Notes: generated by a model from the letters alone, not told the origin. 64,000 nucleotides of DNA from Streptomyces sp. YIM 121038 (GCF_006088715.1 NZ_CP030771.1:6777501-6841500); one strand, 5' to 3'. Shown: positions 9,071 to 17,998, numbered from the stretch's first letter. A program made the numbers and translations.

Positions 9071-10213
9071 GTGAACGACACTTCCTGGGGGGCGCCGTCC
9101 AGAGCCGGGTACTGGGGGGCGCCCGACCAGGGGCCGGTCCAGGGTGCTGCCCCGGTGGGTCCCGCACACGATGCGCACGCGCTGAATCCGTCAGAGACTC
9201 AGCCCATGCCCATCGTTCCCGACGTAGCCGCGAGCGGCGGACACCAGGACGACGACCGGGGGGCTGCTCAGTCGAGCGGCCCCCTGTTCCGTGACGAGAC
9301 CGCGCACGCCGCGCACGCGGCGCACTCTTCGAACCCCGCGCAGAAGCCGCAGGAGCCCATGACCGGCGCACCACAGCCCGCCCCAGCACCGCAGAAGAAG
9401 AGCGCGGGGCGCGACCTCGGGGCGGCCATAGGGGTCGGGGTGGGCCTCGGTGCCGTCATCCTCGCGTCGCTGTTCTTCAAGAAGGCCGTCTTCGTCGGCG
9501 TCATAGCGGTCGCCGTCGTCGTCGGCCTGTGGGAGCTCACCTCCCGTCTGCAGGAGCGCAAGGCCATCAAGGCGCCGCTGGTGCCGCTCGCGGTGGGCGG
9601 CGCGGCGATGGTCGTCGCCGGGTACGTGCGCGGCGCCGAGGGTGCCTGGGTGGCGATGGCACTCACCGCGCTCGCGGTACTCGTCTGGCGTATGACGGAG
9701 CCGCCCGAGGGCTATCTCAAGGACGTCACCGCCGGCGTCTTCGCGGCCTTCTACGTGCCGTTCCTCGCCACCTTCGTGGCGCTGATGCTCACCGCGGACG
9801 ACGGCCCGCAGCGGGTGCTCACCTTCCTGATCCTGACCGTGGTCAGCGACACCGGGGCGTACGCGGTCGGCTGGCGCTTCGGCAAGCACAAGCTGGCGCC
9901 GCGCATCAGCCCCGGAAAGACCCGGGAGGGCCTGCTCGGCGCGGTGGCCTTCGCCATGGCGGCGGGCGCGCTGTGCATGCACTTCATGATCGACGACGGC
10001 ACGTGGTGGCAGGGCCTCCTGATCGGCCTCGCGGTGGCCGCGAGCGCGACGCTCGGCGACCTCGGCGAGTCCATGATCAAGCGGGACCTCGGCATCAAGG
10101 ACATGGGCACGCTGCTGCCGGGCCACGGCGGCATCATGGACCGGCTCGACTCCCTGCTGCCGACGGCGCCGGTGGTGTGGCTGCTCTTGGTGGTGTTCGT
10201 CGGGTCGGGGTGA
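9071..10213 (+). CDS. cdsA: Phosphatidate cytidylyltransferase
   Basis: 380 residues. CdsA makes CDP-diacylglycerol from phosphatidic acid and CTP, the branch point for membrane phospholipids. The first ~115 residues are hydrophilic and Pro/Ala/His-rich, an actinobacterial extension. About eight membrane segments follow, beginning at GAAIGVGVGLGAVILASLFF. The family signature is complete near the C-terminus: SMIKRDLGIKDMG followed by PGHGGIMDR. The GTG start lies 58 bp after frr, so it is probably co-transcribed with it. Confidence 0.96.
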   Translation: MNDTSWGAPSRAGYWGAPDQGPVQGAAPVGPAHDAHALNPSETQPMPIVPDVAASGGHQDDDRGAAQSSGPLFRDETAHAAHAAHSSNPAQKPQEPMTGAPQPAPAPQKKSAGRDLGAAIGVGVGLGAVILASLFFKKAVFVGVIAVAVVVGLWELTSRLQERKAIKAPLVPLAVGGAAMVVAGYVRGAEGAWVAMALTALAVLVWRMTEPPEGYLKDVTAGVFAAFYVPFLATFVALMLTADDGPQRVLTFLILTVVSDTGAYAVGWRFGKHKLAPRISPGKTREGLLGAVAFAMAAGALCMHFMIDDGTWWQGLLIGLAVAASATLGDLGESMIKRDLGIKDMGTLLPGHGGIMDRLDSLLPTAPVVWLLLVVFVGSG

Positions 10214-10339
10214 CCCCTCGTCCCCGGGGTGGCGCAACCTCGTTGGTGCAGCTCGGCTGACCTGGTGTTTCTTGCGTGAGGGGCCCGTTGTCCACAGGCG
10301 GCGGGCTCCTTGTCGTATCTCTGGGACAATAGAGCCATC

Positions 10340-11446
10340 ATGCCCAAGCCCGGAGAACTCACGTTTGTCGCGCCGCGCGGAGCCAAGAAGCCGCCGCGGC
10401 ATCTCGCCGACCTCACGCCCGCCGAGCGCAAGGAGGCCGTCGCCGCCATCGGCGAGAAGCCGTTCCGCGCCAAGCAGCTCTCGCAGCACTACTTCGCGCG
10501 GTACGCGCACGACCCCGAGCAGTGGACGGACATCCCGGCCGGGGCCCGCGGCAAGCTCCAGGAGGCGCTGCTTCCCGAGCTGATGAGCGTCGTGCGGCAC
10601 ATCAGCTGCGACGACGACACCACGCGCAAGACGCTGTGGCGCCTCTTCGACGGCACGCTCGTCGAGTCCGTCCTCATGCGGTACCCCGACCGGGTGACGA
10701 TGTGCATCAGCTCCCAGGCGGGCTGCGGCATGAACTGCCCGTTCTGTGCCACGGGCCAGGCCGGCCTCGACCGGAACCTGTCCACGGCCGAGATCGTGCA
10801 CCAGATCGTGGACGGCATGCGGGCCCTGCGCGACGGCGAGATCCCGGGCGGCCCCGCGCGGCTGAGCAACATCGTCTTCATGGGCATGGGCGAGCCGCTG
10901 GCCAACTACAACCGGGTGGTCGGCGCGATCCGCCGCCTCACCGACCCCGAGCCCGACGGCGTGGGCCTGTCCCAGCGCGGCATCACCGTCTCGACGGTCG
11001 GCCTGGTGCCGGCCATCCACCGGTTCGCCGACGAGGGCTTCAAGTGCCGCCTGGCGATCTCCCTGCACGCGCCCGACGACGAGCTGCGCGACACCCTCGT
11101 CCCGGTGAACACCCGGTGGAAGGTCCGCGAGGTCCTGGACGCCGGCTGGGAGTACGCGGCGAAGTCCGGGCGGCGGCTCTCCATCGAGTACGCACTGATC
11201 CGCGACATCAACGACCACGCCTGGCGCGGTGACCGCCTCGGCCGCCTCCTCAAGGGCAAGCCGGTGCACGTCAACCTGATCCCGCTGAACCCCACGCCGG
11301 GATCGAAGTGGACGGCCTCGCGCCCCGAGGACGAGAAGGCCTTCGTCGAGGCCATCGCCGCCCACGGCGTGCCGGTGACCGTCCGCGACACCCGAGGTCA
11401 GGAGATCGACGGCGCCTGTGGACAGCTCGCGGCAGCCGAACGCTAG
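10340..11446 (+). CDS. rlmN: Dual-specificity 23S rRNA (A2503-C2)/tRNA (A37-C2) methyltransferase RlmN
   Basis: 368 residues, radical-SAM family. It methylates C2 of A2503 in 23S rRNA and A37 in some tRNAs. The CxxxCxxC cluster motif is CGMNCPFC. The conserved C-terminal Cys appears in [12 protein letters not shown], and [10 protein letters not shown] is the family glycine motif. The ATG at 10340 is preceded by GACAAT (10325-10330), a likely -10 element, with no Shine-Dalgarno sequence, so the mRNA may be leaderless. An in-frame GTG at 10310 overlaps this promoter-like region and is less likely. Confidence 0.96.
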   Translation: MPKPGELTFVAPRGAKKPPRHLADLTPAERKEAVAAIGEKPFRAKQLSQHYFARYAHDPEQWTDIPAGARGKLQEALLPELMSVVRHISCDDDTTRKTLWRLFDGTLVESVLMRYPDRVTMCISSQAGCGMNCPFCATGQAGLDRNLSTAEIVHQIVDGMRALRDGEIPGGPARLSNIVFMGMGEPLANYNRVVGAIRRLTDPEPDGVGLSQRGITVSTVGLVPAIHRFADEGFKCRLAISLHAPDDELRDTLVPVNTRWKVREVLDAGWEYAAKSGRRLSIEYALIRDINDHAWRGDRLGRLLKGKPVHVNLIPLNPTPGSKWTASRPEDEKAFVEAIAAHGVPVTVRDTRGQEIDGACGQLAAAER

Positions 11447-11475
11447 CGCGGTACGCTGGCCGGAACATCTGCATA

Positions 11476-11579
11476 TTCCGACAGGGGAGCGCCACAGCGC
11501 TGAGAGTGCGGCACCTGACACAGGCCGGCCGCAGACCCTCTGAACCTCGCCCGGGTCATTCCGGGTAGGAAGTTCGGTC
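11476..11579 (+). promoter_or_regulatory. TPP (THI-element) riboswitch aptamer
   Basis: The segment holds the conserved thiamine pyrophosphate aptamer blocks in order: CAGGGGAGC (11482-11490), GCTGAGAG (11499-11506), GACCCTCTGAACCT (11534-11547) and CCGGGTAGGAAG (11561-11572). P1 can form between CCGA (11478-11481) and TCGG (11574-11577). It lies about 95 bp upstream of thiB, so thiamine transport should fall when TPP is plentiful. Confidence 0.95.
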
Positions 11580-11596
11580 ACCACTCAAGCTGTTGC

Positions 11597-11632
11597 GCCC
11601 TGCCCGCGAACCGTCCGGTCCGCGGGCAGGGC
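11597..11632 (+). promoter_or_regulatory. Strong hairpin downstream of the TPP aptamer
   Basis: GCCCTGCCCGCG (11597-11608) and CGCGGGCAGGGC (11621-11632) form a perfect 12-bp stem with a 12-nt loop. It could be a terminator without U-tract, or part of the riboswitch expression platform. Confidence 0.65.
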
Positions 11633-11640
11633 CGCGTCTT

Positions 11641-11660
11641 CTCCTGGTCACTCCAGGAGG
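11641..11660 (+). promoter_or_regulatory. Hairpin sequestering the thiB Shine-Dalgarno sequence
   Basis: CTCCTGG (11641-11647) pairs perfectly with CCAGGAG (11653-11659) around TCACT. The right arm overlaps the AGGAGG ribosome binding site (11655-11660) that serves the GTG at 11672. This fits translational control of thiB by the riboswitch; the switching partner has not been proven. Confidence 0.6.
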
Positions 11661-11671
11661 AATGAACTCAC

Positions 11672-12760
11672 GTGAGCACCACCAAGAAGGCCACGCTCAC
11701 CGCGGTCGCGGTGGGCCTCGGGCTCGTCGCCGTCTCCGCGTGCGGCTCGGGCGGCGACTCCGGCGGCTCCTCGCAGGGGTCCAAGGACGTCACCCTGGTC
11801 AGCCACGGCTCCTTCAACGTCTCCAAGGACGTCCTGAAGGACTTCGAGAAGCGTTCCGGGTACAAGGTCCGCGTCCTCAAGGACGGCGACGCGGGCCAGG
11901 CCGTCAACAAGGCGATCCTCACCAAGGGCAACCCCCAGGGTGACGTCTTCTTCGGCGTCGACAACACCCTGCTCTCGCGCGCCCTCGACAACGGTCTCTT
12001 CCAGCCGTACGAGGCCAAGGACGCGGGCCTGGTGAAGCCGGAGTACCGGCTCGCGAAGGGCGAGCGCCGCGTGACGCCCGTCGACAGCGGCGACATCTGT
12101 GTGAACTACGACAAGAAGTACTTCGCCGACAAGAAGCTCGCGCCGCCGAAGACCTTCGCCGACCTGGTGAAGCCCGCGTACAAGAACCTCCTGGTCACCG
12201 AGAACGCCTCCACGTCCTCGCCCGGCCTCGGCTTCCTGCTCGGCACCGCGGCCGCGTACGGCGACGACGGCTGGCAGGGCTACTGGAAGAAGCTCAAGGA
12301 CAACGGCGTCAAGGTCGTCGACGGCTGGGACCAGGCCTACAACCAGGAGTTCTCCGGCTCGGCGGGCGGCCGCAAGGCCAAGGGCGACCGGCCGCTCGTC
12401 GTGTCGTACGCCTCCTCGCCGCCCGTCGAGGTCCTGTACGCCAAGCCGCAGCCGAAGCAGGCCCCGACCGGCGTCGCGACCGGCACCTGCTTCCGGCAGA
12501 TCGAGTACGCGGGCCTGCTCAGCAACGCCAAGAACGCCAAGGGCGGCAAGGCCCTGCTCGACTTCCTGTCCGGCAAGGAGTTCCAGGACGACATGCCGCT
12601 GCAGATGTTCGTGAACCCCGTGCGGGAGGGCGCGCGGGTGCCGAAGCTGTTCCAGGAGTTCGGCGTCGAGGTCGCCGAGCCCGGGACCATGGCCCCCAAG
12701 AAGATCGCCGACAACCGTGAGCCGTGGGTCAAGTCGTGGACCTCGCTCGTACTGAAGTAG
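11672..12760 (+). CDS. thiB: Thiamine ABC transporter substrate-binding lipoprotein
   Basis: 362 residues. It starts with a lipoprotein signal (TAVAVGLGLVAVSAC, with Cys ~25 as the lipidation site) and continues as an extracellular solute-binding protein of the TbpA/ThiB type (VTLVSHGSFNVSKDVLKDFE). It should capture thiamine or its phosphates outside the membrane and deliver them to ThiP. Assignment rests on the fold, the upstream TPP riboswitch and the permease/ATPase downstream. The GTG start has AGGAGG 11 bases upstream. The 3' end overlaps thiP by 25 bp. Confidence 0.93.
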   Translation: MSTTKKATLTAVAVGLGLVAVSACGSGGDSGGSSQGSKDVTLVSHGSFNVSKDVLKDFEKRSGYKVRVLKDGDAGQAVNKAILTKGNPQGDVFFGVDNTLLSRALDNGLFQPYEAKDAGLVKPEYRLAKGERRVTPVDSGDICVNYDKKYFADKKLAPPKTFADLVKPAYKNLLVTENASTSSPGLGFLLGTAAAYGDDGWQGYWKKLKDNGVKVVDGWDQAYNQEFSGSAGGRKAKGDRPLVVSYASSPPVEVLYAKPQPKQAPTGVATGTCFRQIEYAGLLSNAKNAKGGKALLDFLSGKEFQDDMPLQMFVNPVREGARVPKLFQEFGVEVAEPGTMAPKKIADNREPWVKSWTSLVLK

Positions 12761-14433
12761 CGAAGGCCCCGGCCCGCAGGGGTCGGCGGCCGTCGCGGGG
12801 AGGCGCGGCGCGGCTCGGGCTCATGGCCCTGCCCGTCGTGTTCTTCGCCGTCTTCTTCGCCTATCCGGTCGCCGCGATCGTCGCGCGCGGCCTGAAGGTG
12901 GACGGCGCCTGGCAGTTCGGGCGGATCGCGGACGTGCTCGGGCAGTCCGACATCCAGCACGTGCTGTGGTTCACCACCTGGCAGGCGCTCGCGTCGACGG
13001 CGCTCACCCTGCTGGTCGCGCTCCCCGGCGCGTACGTCTTCGCGCGCTTCGACTTCCCCGGCAAGCAGGTGCTGCGGGCGGTCGTCACCGTGCCGTTCGT
13101 GCTGCCGACCGTCGTCGTGGGCACCGCTTTCCTCGCGCTGATCGGGCGCGGCGGGCTCTTGGACGAGCTGTGGGGCGTCCGCCTGGACACCACGGTGTGG
13201 GCGATCCTGCTCGCCCACGTGTTCTTCAACTACGCCGTGGTCGTGCGCACCGTCGGCGGTCTGTGGGCCCAGCTCGACCCGCGCCAGGAAGAGGCCGCGC
13301 GGATGCTCGGGGCCTCGCGCACGCGCGCGTGGCGGACGGTGACGCTGCCCGCGCTCGCGCCCGCCGTGGCGGCCGCCGCGCTGATGGTCTTCCTGTTCAC
13401 GTTCACGTCCTTCGGCATCGTACAGATCCTCGGCGGACCCACGTACGCGACGCTCGAAGTGGAGATCTACCGGCAGACGGCCAACCTGCTCGACCTGCCG
13501 ACGGCCGCCGTCCTCACCCTCGTGCAGTTCGCGGCGGTGGGCGGGGTCCTGGCCGTGCACGCCTGGACCGTGCGCCGGCGCGAGAGCACGCTCCGCCTCG
13601 TCGACGCCGCGACGACGGCGCGCAGGCCGCGCGGGGCCGGGCAGTGGGGGCTGCTCGGCTCCGTGCTGCTCACCGTGGCCGTGCTCGTCGTGCTGCCGCT
13701 CGGCGTCCTGGTGCAGCGGTCCCTCGACGGCCCGGAGGGGTACGGCTTCGCGTACTACCGGCAGCTGACCTCGACGGAGGGCGGGGCCTTCCTGGTGCCG
13801 CCCGTCGAGGCGATCGGGAACTCCCTGACGTACGCGGCCGTGGCCACCGTCATCGCCCTGGTCGTCGGCGGGCTCGCGGCCACCGCGCTGACCCGGCGCG
13901 CGGGGCGCCTCGTGCGCGGCTTCGACGCGCTCCTGATGCTGCCGCTCGGCGTGTCCGCCGTGACGGTCGGCTTCGGCTTCCTCATCGCCCTGGACGAGCC
14001 GCCGCTCGACCTGCGGGCGTCCTGGTTCCTGGTGCCGCTCGCCCAGGCCCTGGTGGGCGTGCCGTTCGTGGTCCGTACGATGCTGCCCGTGCTGCGCGCC
14101 GTGGACGAGCGGCTGCGCGAGGCGGCGGCCGTGCTCGGGGCCTCGCCGCTGCGGGCCTGGCGGGAGGTCGACCTGCCGCTGGTGCGCCGGGCGCTGCTCA
14201 TCGCGGCCGGGTTCGCCTTCGCGGTGTCGCTCGGCGAGTTCGGCGCGACGGTGTTCATCGCGCGGCCGGACAACCCGACCCTGCCGGTCGCGGTGGCCAC
14301 CCTGTTCGGTCGCCCCGGTGACCTCAACTACGGGCAGGCGATGGCCCTTTCGACGATTCTCATGGTCGTGTGCGCGGTGTCGCTCCTGCTCCTGGAGCGG
14401 CTGCGCACGGACCGTACGACGGGAGAGTTCTGA
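12736..14433 (+). CDS. thiP: Thiamine ABC transporter permease (fused two-domain ThiP)
   Basis: 565 residues with two consecutive BPD-type permease domains, as in ThiP and FbpB, giving about 12 membrane helices. EAA loops appear as EEAARMLGASRTRAWRTVTLP near residue 190 and REAAAVLGASPLRAWREVDLP near residue 468. The start is uncertain: GTG 12736 (MDLARTEVAK) or GTG 12724 fit equally. Neither has a clear ribosome binding site, and translation is probably coupled to thiB because the genes overlap. Its stop overlaps the thiQ ATG by one base. Confidence 0.92.
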   Translation: MDLARTEVAKAPARRGRRPSRGGAARLGLMALPVVFFAVFFAYPVAAIVARGLKVDGAWQFGRIADVLGQSDIQHVLWFTTWQALASTALTLLVALPGAYVFARFDFPGKQVLRAVVTVPFVLPTVVVGTAFLALIGRGGLLDELWGVRLDTTVWAILLAHVFFNYAVVVRTVGGLWAQLDPRQEEAARMLGASRTRAWRTVTLPALAPAVAAAALMVFLFTFTSFGIVQILGGPTYATLEVEIYRQTANLLDLPTAAVLTLVQFAAVGGVLAVHAWTVRRRESTLRLVDAATTARRPRGAGQWGLLGSVLLTVAVLVVLPLGVLVQRSLDGPEGYGFAYYRQLTSTEGGAFLVPPVEAIGNSLTYAAVATVIALVVGGLAATALTRRAGRLVRGFDALLMLPLGVSAVTVGFGFLIALDEPPLDLRASWFLVPLAQALVGVPFVVRTMLPVLRAVDERLREAAAVLGASPLRAWREVDLPLVRRALLIAAGFAFAVSLGEFGATVFIARPDNPTLPVAVATLFGRPGDLNYGQAMALSTILMVVCAVSLLLLERLRTDRTTGEF

Positions 14434-15530
14434 TGACCGCCACGGCCTCCGCGGGGAGCGCGCCGGGCGCGCTGCTGCGGCTCGACGAGGCCACCGTGCG
14501 CTTCGGCGCGCGGGCCGCGCGCACCCCGCACACCGCGCTCGACGCGGTCGACCTCGACGTCGCCGAGCACGAGATCGTGTGCGTGCTCGGGCCCAGCGGC
14601 AGTGGCAAGTCCACCCTGCTGCGGGCGGTCGCCGGGCTCCAGGCGCTCGACTCCGGGCGGGTCGTGCTCGGCGGCCGCGACCAGACCGGGGTGCCCGCGC
14701 ACAAGCGGGGCGTCGGCCTGATGTTCCAGGACCACCAGCTCTTCCCGCAGCGCGACGTGGCGGGCAACGTGGCCTTCGGCCTGCGCATGCGCGGCGTGCC
14801 GCGCGCCGAGCAGGCGCTGCGGGTGGCGGAACTCCTCGATCTGGTGGGTCTGCCGGGGGCGCAGAAGCGGGCGGTCGCCTCGCTGTCGGGTGGTGAACAG
14901 CAGCGGGTCGCGCTCGCGCGGGCGCTCGCGCCCCGGCCGCGTCTGCTGATGCTCGACGAGCCGCTCGGCCAGCTCGACCGCTCGCTGCGGGAGCGCCTGG
15001 TCGCCGAACTCCGGGAGCTTTTCCAGGAGTTGGGGACGACGGTGCTCGCGGTCACGCACGACCAGGGCGAGGCGTTCGCGCTCGCCGACCGGGTCGTGGT
15101 GATGCGGGACGGCCGGATCGCGCAGTCCGGTACGCCTCTTGAGGTGTGGCGCAGGCCCGCCGACGAGTTCGTGGCGCGCTTCCTCGGCTTCGACAACGTG
15201 GTCGACGCGGCGGTCACCGGACCGGCCGCCGCGACCGTGTGGGGCAAGGTGCCGGTGCCGGACGGCACGGCGGACGGCCCCTGCCGCCTGCTCGTACGCC
15301 CCGCCGGAGTGCGGCTCGTGGGAGCGGACGAGGGGCTCGCGTGCGTGGTGACGGGGCGGACGTTCCGGGGCACGCACGTCGCCGTGCGCCTGGAGCCGGT
15401 CGGCGGTGAGGGCGCGCCCCGTCTGGAGGCCGCGTGCGGACTGCGCGACGCGCCGGAGCCGGGCGCGCGCGTGGGCGTGCGCTTCGCGGTGGAGGAAATC
15501 GTCGTGCTGCGGCGGGGAGCGACGTCCTAG
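14433..15530 (+). CDS. thiQ: Thiamine ABC transporter ATP-binding protein
   Basis: 365 residues. ABC ATPase domain with Walker A GPSGSGKST (near residue 54), signature LSGGEQQR, Walker B LLMLDEPLGQLD and switch VTHD. The region beyond residue ~230 resembles a TOBE-type domain, longer than in E. coli ThiQ, so the protein is closer in layout to FbpC/PotA. Start ATG 14433 lies in a TGATG overlap with thiP, with GGGAGAG at 14421. It energises import through ThiP. Confidence 0.92.
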   Translation: MTATASAGSAPGALLRLDEATVRFGARAARTPHTALDAVDLDVAEHEIVCVLGPSGSGKSTLLRAVAGLQALDSGRVVLGGRDQTGVPAHKRGVGLMFQDHQLFPQRDVAGNVAFGLRMRGVPRAEQALRVAELLDLVGLPGAQKRAVASLSGGEQQRVALARALAPRPRLLMLDEPLGQLDRSLRERLVAELRELFQELGTTVLAVTHDQGEAFALADRVVVMRDGRIAQSGTPLEVWRRPADEFVARFLGFDNVVDAAVTGPAAATVWGKVPVPDGTADGPCRLLVRPAGVRLVGADEGLACVVTGRTFRGTHVAVRLEPVGGEGAPRLEAACGLRDAPEPGARVGVRFAVEEIVVLRRGATS

Positions 15531-15539
15531 GCTCGGCCC

Positions 15540-16319
15540 ATGGCCAGCCTTCCGTACGAGCGTTACCGCGACCAGGTCGCCGCCCAGCTGGAGAGTCTGC
15601 GGGCGACACTGGACGGCGCCGATCTGTCGGTGACCGTCCCCACCTGCCCCGACTGGACCCTCGACCGGCTCGTACGGCACACGGGCGGTGCCGTGCGCTG
15701 GGTCGAGCTGCATGTGCGGACCCGGGCGACGGAGAACATCCCCGACGCGCAGGTGCCCGGTTTCGAAGGGCCCGAGGGCGGGGGCACGGCCGCGCTCGAC
15801 GCGTGGCTGGCCGAGACGGCGGAGATGTTCGACGCGACGCTGCGGGGCGCCGAGGCCGGTACGCCCGTGTGGTCCTGGGCGGGGGAGGCCACCGCCGGGT
15901 TCTGGGCGCGGCGCATGACGCACGAGGTGGCGATCCACCGGGCGGACGCGGCGATCGCCGTGGGCGCCCCGTACGAGCTGGCGCCCGACGTGGCCGCCGA
16001 CGCCGTCGACGAGTGGCTGGACATCGTGCGGTTCGTGCAGTTGGCGAAGGCGGATCCGCGCGCCGCGGAGCTGGTGGGGGAGGGGCGGACCCTGGGGTTG
16101 CGCGCGGTGGACGCCGGGGTGCAGTGGCTCATTACGCTCGGGCCGGACGGGGTCACGTGGGCGCGAGGGGACGCTGAGGCGGATGTCGTGCTGCGGGGGC
16201 CGTTGACCGAGGTGCTGCTCGCGTTCTATCGGCGGCGGGGGCTGGACTCCGGGCGGGTCGAGGTGCGGGGGGATCGGGGCTTGCTGGAGTTCTGGCTGGC
16301 GAGGGCCTCGTTCGGCTGA
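15540..16319 (+). CDS. Maleylpyruvate isomerase family (mycothiol-dependent, DinB-like) protein
   Basis: 259 residues. The N-terminal ~150 residues match the metal-binding MDMPI/DinB helical bundle (VPTCPDWTLDRLVRHTGG, with HEVAIHRADA contributing His ligands). The C-terminal ~100 residues match the MDMPI C-terminal domain. Characterised relatives are mycothiol-dependent isomerases or mycothiol S-transferases acting in actinobacterial thiol chemistry; the substrate here cannot be told. The gene starts 10 bp after thiQ, so it may be read from the same transcript. Confidence 0.85.
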   Translation: MASLPYERYRDQVAAQLESLRATLDGADLSVTVPTCPDWTLDRLVRHTGGAVRWVELHVRTRATENIPDAQVPGFEGPEGGGTAALDAWLAETAEMFDATLRGAEAGTPVWSWAGEATAGFWARRMTHEVAIHRADAAIAVGAPYELAPDVAADAVDEWLDIVRFVQLAKADPRAAELVGEGRTLGLRAVDAGVQWLITLGPDGVTWARGDAEADVVLRGPLTEVLLAFYRRRGLDSGRVEVRGDRGLLEFWLARASFG

Positions 16320-16331
16320 GCCTCGTCCGTG

Positions 16332-16452
16332 CCGGGGCCCTGTTGAACGGCTGGGCCGCACCTAGGCGCTGTGCCCACCCTTCCCCAAGCTCTCGGCTTC
16401 GCTCGAGCAGGGGATGCCCCACTCGCCCTGCGGGACGATTGCCCACAGCAGG
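16332..16452 (-). repeat. ~120-bp dispersed repeat overlapping the 3' end of the LOG gene
   Basis: Read on the minus strand, this segment matches 55431-55512. Both start CCTGCTG(T/C)GGGCAATCG and share TCCCGCAGGGCG, then GGTGGGCACAG, then a GGTGC-GCCCAGCC block, then GGCCCCGG. This copy carries ~35 extra bases holding an internal hairpin (CTGCTCGAGC...GCTTGGGG). The repeat encodes the last ~30 residues and the stop of the LOG-family protein. Confidence 0.75.
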
Positions 16453-17555
16453 GACGCAATTGCCTCCTCCATGTCGTCCACCAGCGCGATCCGTCTCGCC
16501 ATCGGGCGGTCGGCCGCCAAGGCCTGGAGGAGGGGCCAGGCCGGGAGGCGGGTGGTCCAGTGGGTGCGGTCGACCAGGACCATGGGGGTGGGCTCGCCGC
16601 GGGACTCGTAGTAGTTGGGGGTCGCGTTGTCGAAGATCTCCTGGACCGTGCCGGCCGCGCCGGGCAGGAAGACGACGCCCGCGTTCGAGCGGGCGAGCAG
16701 CCCGTCCTCGCGCGTGGCGTTGGCGAAGTACTTCGCGACGTGCGCGGCGAACGCGTTCGGCGGCTCGTGGCCGTAGAACCAGGTGGGGATGGAGACGGAC
16801 GCCCCGCCGTCCGGCCACCGCTCCCGCACGGCGAACGCGGCCCTCGCCCACTCGGTCACCGACGGAGTGAACGACGGCGCCTCGGCGAGGACGCCGAGGG
16901 CTTCGTCGAGCATGGTGTCGTCGTACGGGGCGGCGTACGCGCCGAGGTTCGCCGCCTCCATCGCGCCGGGCCCGCCGCCCGTCGCCACCGTGAGACCGGC
17001 CCGCGCGAGGGAGCGGCCGAGCCGGGCCGCGCCCGCGTACGCGTCCGTGCCGCGGGCCATCGCGTGGCCGCCCATGACGCCCACGACCCGCGCGCCGTGG
17101 AGGAGTTCGTCGAGCGCGTCGGAGACGGAGTCGTCGTGGACCGCCCGCAGCATCGAGGCGAAGACGTCCCCGTCGGCCTTGGTCCGCTGGAACCAGGCGT
17201 ACGCCCGCGCGTCCGGCGTGGCGTCGTACCCGCCGTCGGCGAGGCCCGCGAACAGGTCGTCCGGTGTGTAGAGGCGGGCGAGGTAGGGGTCGAAGGGCAG
17301 CCCCGGCACGGGCGGGAAGACCAGGGCGCCCGAGGCGCGGACCCGAGCCGCCGCGTCCTCGTGCATGGGGCAGCCCAGGAAGACGGTGTCCGTGGTGTCC
17401 ACGGCCAGCAGCGCGTCCGTACGGCCCGTCAGGTCGACCGCCTGGACGCGGTATCCGGCCAGTGAGCCGTGTGCCGCGACGACCTCGTCGAACTCGGCGA
17501 GCGTCTCGATCTCGCGGTCGCCGGGGTGCGGGGCGGATGCTGCGGAGGGGCGCAT
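16362..17555 (-). CDS. LOG-family (TIGR00730-type) Rossmann nucleotide-binding protein
   Basis: 397 residues, about twice the length of a minimal LOG protein, with a ~150-residue N-terminal extension. The LOG core shows GVMGGHAMARG, GGGPGAMEAANLGAYAAP and FLPGAAGTVQEIFD, the last a variant of the usual PGGxGTxxE. Characterised LOG/PpnN proteins hydrolyse nucleoside 5'-monophosphates to base and ribose-5-phosphate. The C-terminal residues from about LLWAIVPQGEWG onward are encoded by a dispersed repeat, so the native end seems to have been replaced. The ATG at 17555 opens the protein. Confidence 0.85.
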   Translation of the reverse strand: MRPSAASAPHPGDREIETLAEFDEVVAAHGSLAGYRVQAVDLTGRTDALLAVDTTDTVFLGCPMHEDAAARVRASGALVFPPVPGLPFDPYLARLYTPDDLFAGLADGGYDATPDARAYAWFQRTKADGDVFASMLRAVHDDSVSDALDELLHGARVVGVMGGHAMARGTDAYAGAARLGRSLARAGLTVATGGGPGAMEAANLGAYAAPYDDTMLDEALGVLAEAPSFTPSVTEWARAAFAVRERWPDGGASVSIPTWFYGHEPPNAFAAHVAKYFANATREDGLLARSNAGVVFLPGAAGTVQEIFDNATPNYYESRGEPTPMVLVDRTHWTTRLPAWPLLQALAADRPMARRIALVDDMEEAIASLLWAIVPQGEWGIPCSSEAESLGKGGHSA

Positions 17556-17593
17556 CCGCCCATGCTAGGCACCCGGCGGCGGGGACGGTGGGG

Positions 17594-17998
17594 TCAGCCC
17601 TCGACCTGGGCCGGGTCCATCCACATGATCTCCCAGGTGTGGCCGTCGAGGTCGTCGAAGCTGCGGCCGTACATGGTGCCGTAGTCCTGGGTGCGGCCCG
17701 CGGTGCCGCCCGCCGCGACGGCCTTGTCGACCACCTCGTCGACCTCGGCGCGGCTCCCGGCGCTCAGACAGAGCAGGACCTCGCTGGTCTTCGTGGAGTC
17801 CGCGATCTCCTTGGTGGTGAAGTCCCGGTAGCGCGCCGTGCCGAGCAGCATCGCGACGATGGTGTCGCTGATCACCACGCAGGCGCAGTCGTCCGACGTG
17901 AACTGGGGGTTGATGGTGTAGCCGAGCTCCGTGAAGAACTTCTTGGAGGCGTCGACGTCGGACACGGCCAGGTTCACGAAGATCATCTGCTGGTACAT
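17594..17998 (-). CDS. VOC-family (glyoxalase/bleomycin-resistance fold) protein
   Basis: 134 residues forming two beta-alpha-beta-beta-beta units of the VOC superfamily. It starts MYQQMIFVNLAVSDVDASKKFF and ends with DLDGHTWEIMWMDP, the usual metal-site region. The ATG at 17998 is preceded by GGGAGAC, a good ribosome binding site; a longer in-frame start at 18079 is less likely. The family includes dioxygenases, glyoxalases and drug-binding proteins, and the sequence does not choose among them. Confidence 0.88.
   Translation of the reverse strand: MYQQMIFVNLAVSDVDASKKFFTELGYTINPQFTSDDCACVVISDTIVAMLLGTARYRDFTTKEIADSTKTSEVLLCLSAGSRAEVDEVVDKAVAAGGTAGRTQDYGTMYGRSFDDLDGHTWEIMWMDPAQVEG

Noticed and set aside
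9191..11584. A 797-codon minus-strand frame across cdsA and rlmN
   Set aside because: Same cause: a shadow frame with biased composition and no recognisable motif, opposite two well-supported genes.
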